A DNA stretch of 8,379 nt. Origin: Methanobacteriaceae archaeon (GTDB lineage: Archaea; Methanobacteriota; Methanobacteria; Methanobacteriales; Methanobacteriaceae). Made by a program: the position numbers and the translations under genes. The stretch is from contig JAUYBK010000186.1 in assembly GCA_030693105.1 (NCBI GenBank), forward strand, positions 1-8,379, read 5' to 3'. Numbering within the stretch: position 1 is the first letter of the stretch; each line of letters starts with the position of its first letter. Shown here one piece after another: positions 5,922 through 8,379 of this stretch. The notes under the pieces are model-generated. The model did not search any database and had not been told where the DNA came from. It saw only the letters and a program-made list of their open reading frames with translations.

Positions 5922-6569
5922 TCAATCCAAAATATCTTTTATAAATTGGAGGAGTTTCTGGGCGTCTAAGTTTTTTACATCTTCCCCATACTTTTCTAGG
6001 AATGTTTCAAGTTTCTTTATTTTTTCCGGTTCTATATCTGAATTTTTAAATACCAAAGGATACGTCCTTTTAGGATAGTAGATGTTCTTGGCAGTTTGAT
6101 AAAGTAGATCACATTCTAATTGGGATATTATTCCTTGCTGGTGGGCTTTCTGAAAGTTATAGTTCATACTTACCAGCGCTTCGGAGAGTTGCTCCAAAGT
6201 GGACGGTTCAAATACCACAGCTACATCGTCGTCAGATTCAACTAACCCCTCTTTGTAGGCCTGATAAACCTTTCCCACACCCATCATCCCCATATCGTCC
6301 AGTTCGGCAGCCCGGAGGGCGCCCATACTGGCACCACCCACTACTGTAATTCCTCTATCCATGGCGTCTAATATCTCCCGATGGGACACGGCCGGTTCCT
6401 GGTGGAATACTCCGTCTATAATGCCAATTATAAAAGGATCTTCCTTCAAGGCAAGTGCCACATCACCTCTACCCACCGGACGACGGTAATCTGCTTTTAG
6501 AATTTTTTCCGCTTCTTCTAAGGAAATAGAAGGGCCTATGAATACTATTATCCCATCTTTATATGGCAA
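5922..6569 (-). CDS. tfuA: TfuA-related protein, likely McrA-glycine thioamidation
   Basis: A 215-residue cytoplasmic TfuA-family protein. In methanogens TfuA works with a YcaO enzyme to replace a backbone oxygen by sulfur on a glycine of McrA, giving the thioglycine in the active site of methyl-coenzyme M reductase. The TfuA core is clear: VFIGPSISLEEA (9-20), RRPVGRGDVA (29-38), GIIDGVFHQEPAVSHREIL (49-67) and VGGASMGALRAAELDDMGMMGVG (77-99). The second half is helical and less conserved. Cys153 is the only cysteine and lies outside the core, which does not suggest a persulfide carrier. The start is TTG, supported by GAGGGTG seven bases upstream and by lack of another start before the first conserved strand. 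larE follows in the same direction after 29 bases. No ycaO is visible; it must lie elsewhere. Non-methanogen TfuA proteins act in peptide natural product synthesis, but the context favours MCR. Confidence 0.87.
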   Translation of the reverse strand: MPYKDGIIVFIGPSISLEEAEKILKADYRRPVGRGDVALALKEDPFIIGIIDGVFHQEPAVSHREILDAMDRGITVVGGASMGALRAAELDDMGMMGVGKVYQAYKEGLVESDDDVAVVFEPSTLEQLSEALVSMNYNFQKAHQQGIISQLECDLLYQTAKNIYYPKRTYPLVFKNSDIEPEKIKKLETFLEKYGEDVKNLDAQKLLQFIKDILD

Positions 6570-6576
6570 GAAAATG

Positions 6577-6583
6577 CACCCTC
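6577..6583 (-). promoter_or_regulatory. Ribosome binding site that fixes the TTG start of tfuA
   Basis: On the minus strand GAGGGTG stands seven bases before TTG at 6569. No in-frame ATG or GTG lies nearby, and the first conserved TfuA strand begins by residue 8, so the TTG start is well supported. Confidence 0.65.
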
Positions 6584-6640
6584 TTTTACGCTTTAAATGA
6601 TCAATCCCATCTTTTTTCTAAATGTCATCTTTTTTTTCTA

Positions 6641-6652
6641 ATAATAAATAGA
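6641..6652 (-). promoter_or_regulatory. Possible TATA element for tfuA-larE
   Basis: On the minus strand the block reads CTATTTATTATT, containing TTTATTAT. A start about 25 bases on would give a leader near 45 to 50 bases including the GAGGGTG site. The 153-base gap to the upstream HD gene and the T-runs inside it support a separate promoter here. Confidence 0.4.
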
Positions 6653-6678
6653 ATCCCTGGTTAATGTGCTTTTTGACT

Positions 6679-6713
6679 AAAAAAAGAGAATTTTACTTGC
6701 CGAGCCAAAAAAA
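6679..6713 (-). terminator. Two T7 tracts after the HD-domain gene
   Basis: Reading the minus strand past the HD gene stop at 6723, there are seven T at 6713-6707 and seven more at 6685-6679. No strong hairpin is seen. T-runs of this sort terminate archaeal RNA polymerase, so the HD gene transcript probably ends here, ahead of the tfuA promoter. Confidence 0.5.
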
Positions 6714-6722
6714 GTATTTAGC

Positions 6723-7217
6723 CTACAAGAAGTCCTTCCCAGCCAATTCCTGGTGGAGGTTCTTTAAACGCTCCAGGGAGGGGTGGTCCGACCCTAAATG
6801 TTTTTCCCATTTTTTTAAGACAAAATGCAAGCCCACCTCCTGGTCCCCGTGAACCAGATTGTCAGCGTGGGCCACTACCTTTTCTTCCACGCTCTGAGGA
6901 GTGTAATCTTTAGGCGGTAATTCTAATTTTAGAGCTTCTTCTGGAGGTATTCCTGCCCCAATATGTCGTTCGACGATTTTAACTATTTCTGGAGGGAATC
7001 CAGCATTTTTTAGTATTTGAGCACCGACAATGGCATGTCGTATATTGTTAGAACGGCAACGTCCCACATCGTGGAGAAGAGCGCCAGTTGCTATAAGTTC
7101 CAGATCTAACTGACCTTTAAACTTTGATGCCAGCTTTAATGCTCTTTTTCGAACGACTTGTGAATGTTTAATAACTTCTTCAGGGCATTTAAGTTCTCTA
7201 TAAACTTTTAAAATCAA
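6723..7217 (-). CDS. HD-domain (HDIG-type) phosphohydrolase, archaeal TIGR00295-like
   Basis: A 164-residue cytoplasmic HD-superfamily protein resembling the small archaeal HDIG family (TIGR00295-like). Metal-site residues are in order: His18 (VIKHSQVVRKRA), His49-Asp50 (GALLHDVGRCRSNNIRHA, with His61), His85 (VERHIGAG) and Asp119 (VVAHADNLV). The set is complete, so it should be active as a metal-dependent phosphohydrolase or nucleotidase; the substrate is unknown. The start is TTG at 7217. GAGGG stands seven bases upstream, and no ATG or GTG occurs before the first helix. It follows tfe by 42 bases in the same direction, with a T7 tract between them, so it may be a downstream gene of the tfe unit read by partial readthrough. 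After it come two T-runs before tfuA. Confidence 0.87.
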   Translation of the reverse strand: MILKVYRELKCPEEVIKHSQVVRKRALKLASKFKGQLDLELIATGALLHDVGRCRSNNIRHAIVGAQILKNAGFPPEIVKIVERHIGAGIPPEEALKLELPPKDYTPQSVEEKVVAHADNLVHGDQEVGLHFVLKKWEKHLGSDHPSLERLKNLHQELAGKDFL

Positions 7218-7224
7218 TACTGAG

Positions 7225-7229
7225 CCCTC
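7225..7229 (-). promoter_or_regulatory. Ribosome binding site that fixes the TTG start of the HD gene
   Basis: GAGGG on the minus strand lies seven bases before TTG at 7217, in the same style as the tfuA start. No other start codon with a binding site exists in frame before the conserved His18 region. Confidence 0.6.
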
Positions 7230-7247
7230 TTAGAAGTTTAAAATATT

Positions 7248-7254
7248 AAAAAAA
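7248..7254 (-). terminator. T7 tract just after tfe
   Basis: Seven T on the minus strand begin five bases past the tfe stop, within the 42-base gap before the HD gene. It may end the tfe transcript fully or in part. No hairpin is evident. Confidence 0.42.
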
Positions 7255-7259
7255 GTATT

Positions 7260-7814
7260 TTAGCTTATTTTTTCCTTTAACTCCTTCAATTCCAGGATGA
7301 TTTTGGAGTTATCGTGAAATTCTAGTTTGGAGCTGCAGTCGGGGCAGAGGAAGTTATTCTCTGAAGCCTCTTCAAAGTTGTAACGGCACCCGTTCATACA
7401 GATGAAGAACATATTATCTTCTTCATACTCCAATGACTGTTCGATTTCGCGGGAGTAAGTTTCACATTTCTTGTTAATTATCTCTGCTATTTTTTTTTCG
7501 TCAAATTTCCAGTTGTAAGTGTACCACTGGGTTTCTGGATCTTTACTACGTTTGTAGCTGGCTGCTCCAGCGTCGTAAAGTTTATATAAAACTCTGCGAA
7601 CAATGTTCAGCCGTATTTCTGTTTCTTCAGCTATTTCTTCGTCGGTAGTCTTGCCAGATAATAAACACCGAATAATTGGAATACTGTTTTCCTCATCAGC
7701 AGTGACGTCGGTGATAATTTCCTGTACCGCGTAGTCGTTAAGCATTTTATTCACTCCTTCCTCTTTTGAAAATTTAAGAAGTTCTTGAATGGCAGGATCG
7801 TTGAGCTTTAACAT
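7260..7814 (-). CDS. tfe: Transcription initiation factor TFE, alpha subunit
   Basis: A 184-residue archaeal general transcription factor E, the counterpart of the N-terminal half of eukaryotic TFIIE-alpha. It binds RNA polymerase at the clamp/stalk and the upstream DNA and helps open the promoter. Residues about 25-100 form the winged helix (IIRCLLSGKTTDEEIAEET, LNIVRRVLYKLYDAGAASYKR, WYTYNWKF). A charged helix follows at about 104-132. The zinc ribbon has Cys139 and Cys143 (FFICMNGCRYNFEEA) and Cys157 and Cys160 (FLCPDC); the first knuckle is C-x3-C. The end is an acidic/basic helix. The start is firm: AGGAGGAGGTTA lies five bases before the ATG, the strongest binding site in the window. 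A later in-frame ATG (residue 24) lacks such support. The leader holds a hairpin between two GCCTTAGG copies, possibly controlling translation. An HD gene follows after 42 bases. Confidence 0.95.
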   Translation of the reverse strand: MLKLNDPAIQELLKFSKEEGVNKMLNDYAVQEIITDVTADEENSIPIIRCLLSGKTTDEEIAEETEIRLNIVRRVLYKLYDAGAASYKRSKDPETQWYTYNWKFDEKKIAEIINKKCETYSREIEQSLEYEEDNMFFICMNGCRYNFEEASENNFLCPDCSSKLEFHDNSKIILELKELKEKIS

Positions 7815-7819
7815 TTGTA

Positions 7820-7831
7820 TAACCTCCTCCT
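7820..7831 (-). promoter_or_regulatory. Very strong ribosome binding site of tfe
   Basis: The minus strand reads AGGAGGAGGTTA, five bases before the ATG at 7814. The first AGG is also the end of the second GCCTTAGG repeat, so folding of the leader could cover part of this site. Confidence 0.75.
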
Positions 7832-7867
7832 AAGGCTAGATTAATAGGTTAATCTCTTACCTAAGGC
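7829..7867 (-). repeat. GCCTTAGG direct repeat flanking a hairpin in the tfe leader
   Basis: On the minus strand GCCTTAGG occurs at 7867-7860 and again at 7836-7829. Between them AGATTAA (7855-7849) and TTAATCT (7844-7838) form a seven-base-pair stem with loop CCTA. CCTTAGG is an odd-centred palindrome, so the two copies can also pair with each other with one T:T mismatch, extending the stem. The second copy touches the ribosome binding site. It may be an operator or a translational control hairpin for tfe; whether it lies in the transcript depends on an unmapped start site. Confidence 0.5.
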
Positions 7868-8150
7868 GACATAGGACTATCATGTACATCTAAGCTCTGC
7901 TAATTAATCCCATAAATCGAAGCCCTTTAATTACATGCCTAAATTTTTACAGTCAATCTTAGTTTACCCTTTAATGCCACTATACGTATTTTTAAGGTAA
8001 TTGTACCTTCATATGAAAAATCACGATTTAATATTGTTTTTTTAAGCTAATGCTTGTAGTTTAGGGGTTTAAAAAACACCTTTGGGTATATATCATATAT
8101 ACACATATTAGTATTTAAATTTTGTTGATAATCACAAATATTTACAAACA
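7868..8150. other. Long AT-rich gap between tfe and the edge gene, with several palindromes
   Basis: The full gap is 336 bases (7815-8150) and no convincing gene is seen in it. It must hold the end of the edge gene transcript and the tfe promoter, neither of which can be placed firmly. Palindromic elements are ATACGTAT (7982-7989), AAGGTA-ATTG-TACCTT (7994-8009), TTCATATGAA (8008-8017) and GTATATATCATATATAC (8086-8102). The last is TATA-like on both strands. An imperfect hairpin with an internal A/T run lies at 8063-8081 and may end the edge gene. The longest plus-strand frame noticed here, 22 codons from 7935, has no binding site. No tRNA-like elements were found. Confidence 0.55.
8086..8102. 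promoter_or_regulatory. TATA-like 17-base inverted repeat
   Basis: GTATATAT and ATATATAC flank a central C as a perfect inverted repeat, with GG before it. It could be a TATA box, a regulator site or both. As the tfe TATA box it would imply a leader of about 250 bases, long for this kind of gene, so the function is open. Confidence 0.35.
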
Positions 8151-8378
8151 CTATTTAAGGCTTTTAATCTTTCTTACAATCACTGCCGGAGTATGGGGCA
8201 CTGAATCAAGCATATCTACGGTTACAGCTGAGATATCTCCCTTGAAAGTCCGAGCCATATCATACACCGTTTCCATGTTTATCTCGTTTTCTTTCTGACA
8301 CTCTGCAGCCACTGCAGCCACTTCCAGAATGGTTTCTACATCCATAAGACTGGAAACACCCAGAGGAGTTGGTCCCTG
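8151..8378 (-). CDS. C-terminal fragment of an unidentified protein at the window edge
   Basis: The minus-strand frame is open from the right edge to the TAG at 8151, giving 75 residues of a protein whose start lies outside the window. The ATG at 8345 is probably internal, because the frame continues upstream through QGPTPLGVSSL without a stop and no binding site precedes it. The visible part is soluble and mixed helix/strand: LMDVETILEVAAVAAECQ, then NMETVYDMARTFKG, then DISAVTVDMLDSVPHTP and a basic end AVIVRKIKSLK. The level of structure and the codon pattern look like a real gene. I do not recognise the family from this piece. It is followed by the long gap before tfe, so it is probably a separate transcription unit. 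Confidence 0.68.
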   Translation of the reverse strand, partial: QGPTPLGVSSLMDVETILEVAAVAAECQKENEINMETVYDMARTFKGDISAVTVDMLDSVPHTPAVIVRKIKSLK

Positions 8379-8379
8379 G

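Noticed and set aside
6664..6852. A 62-codon plus-strand frame rich in Lys, Phe and Ser
   Set aside because: Its second half is antisense to the HD gene and its first half covers T-run terminators; no binding site is present.
7935..8003. Small 22-codon plus-strand open frame in the gap before tfe
   Set aside because: It has no ribosome binding site or promoter context and is within the length expected by chance.
7815..8150. Possible tRNA or CRISPR array in the long gap
   Set aside because: No T-loop or acceptor-stem elements and no evenly spaced repeats were found.

Overview
The window looks like chromosomal DNA of a hydrogenotrophic methanogenic archaeon, most likely of the Methanobacterium group. 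It is AT-rich. Translation signals are archaeal: GGTGAT and GGAGGT ribosome binding sites complementary to the archaeal 16S tail, and two TTG starts. Genes end in plain T-runs. It encodes archaeal transcription factor E and a TfuA protein of the kind tied to thioamidation of methyl-coenzyme M reductase. No tRNA, rRNA, insertion sequence or CRISPR array was seen.

Plus strand, left half. The window opens inside the 3' end of carB (carbamoyl-phosphate synthase large subunit), followed by a hairpin and T-tract. A monocistronic gene at 499-1779 encodes a secreted protein: signal peptide, clan CD (caspase/gingipain-like) His/Cys core, one PKD domain, a proline-rich linker, and a very basic C-terminal tail that may hold it in the cell wall. 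After a T-tract comes a tight four-gene run (1914-4805): an amidohydrolase of the cytosine deaminase/chlorohydrolase type, an ATP-binding-type universal stress protein, a protein with four CBS domains, and a 139-residue protein I do not recognise. The first three belong to families that often handle adenine nucleosides or nucleotides, so the operon may act in adenylate sensing or salvage; this is inference.

Minus strand, right half. It converges on the plus-strand operon at a T7/A8 palindrome that can terminate both. Reading right to left are the tail of an unidentified gene running off the window edge, a 336-base gap with several palindromes, tfe, an HD-domain phosphohydrolase, then a separate transcription unit of tfuA followed by larE. 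The tfuA-larE pair is the most interesting feature. TfuA, with YcaO, makes the thioglycine of McrA, and its sulfur source is not settled. LarE-type proteins are ATP-dependent sulfur transferases; this one has the three-cysteine arrangement linked to a [4Fe-4S] cluster and a C-terminal extension of about 80 residues. The pair suggests a sulfur-delivery module for MCR maturation; the YcaO partner is not in the window.
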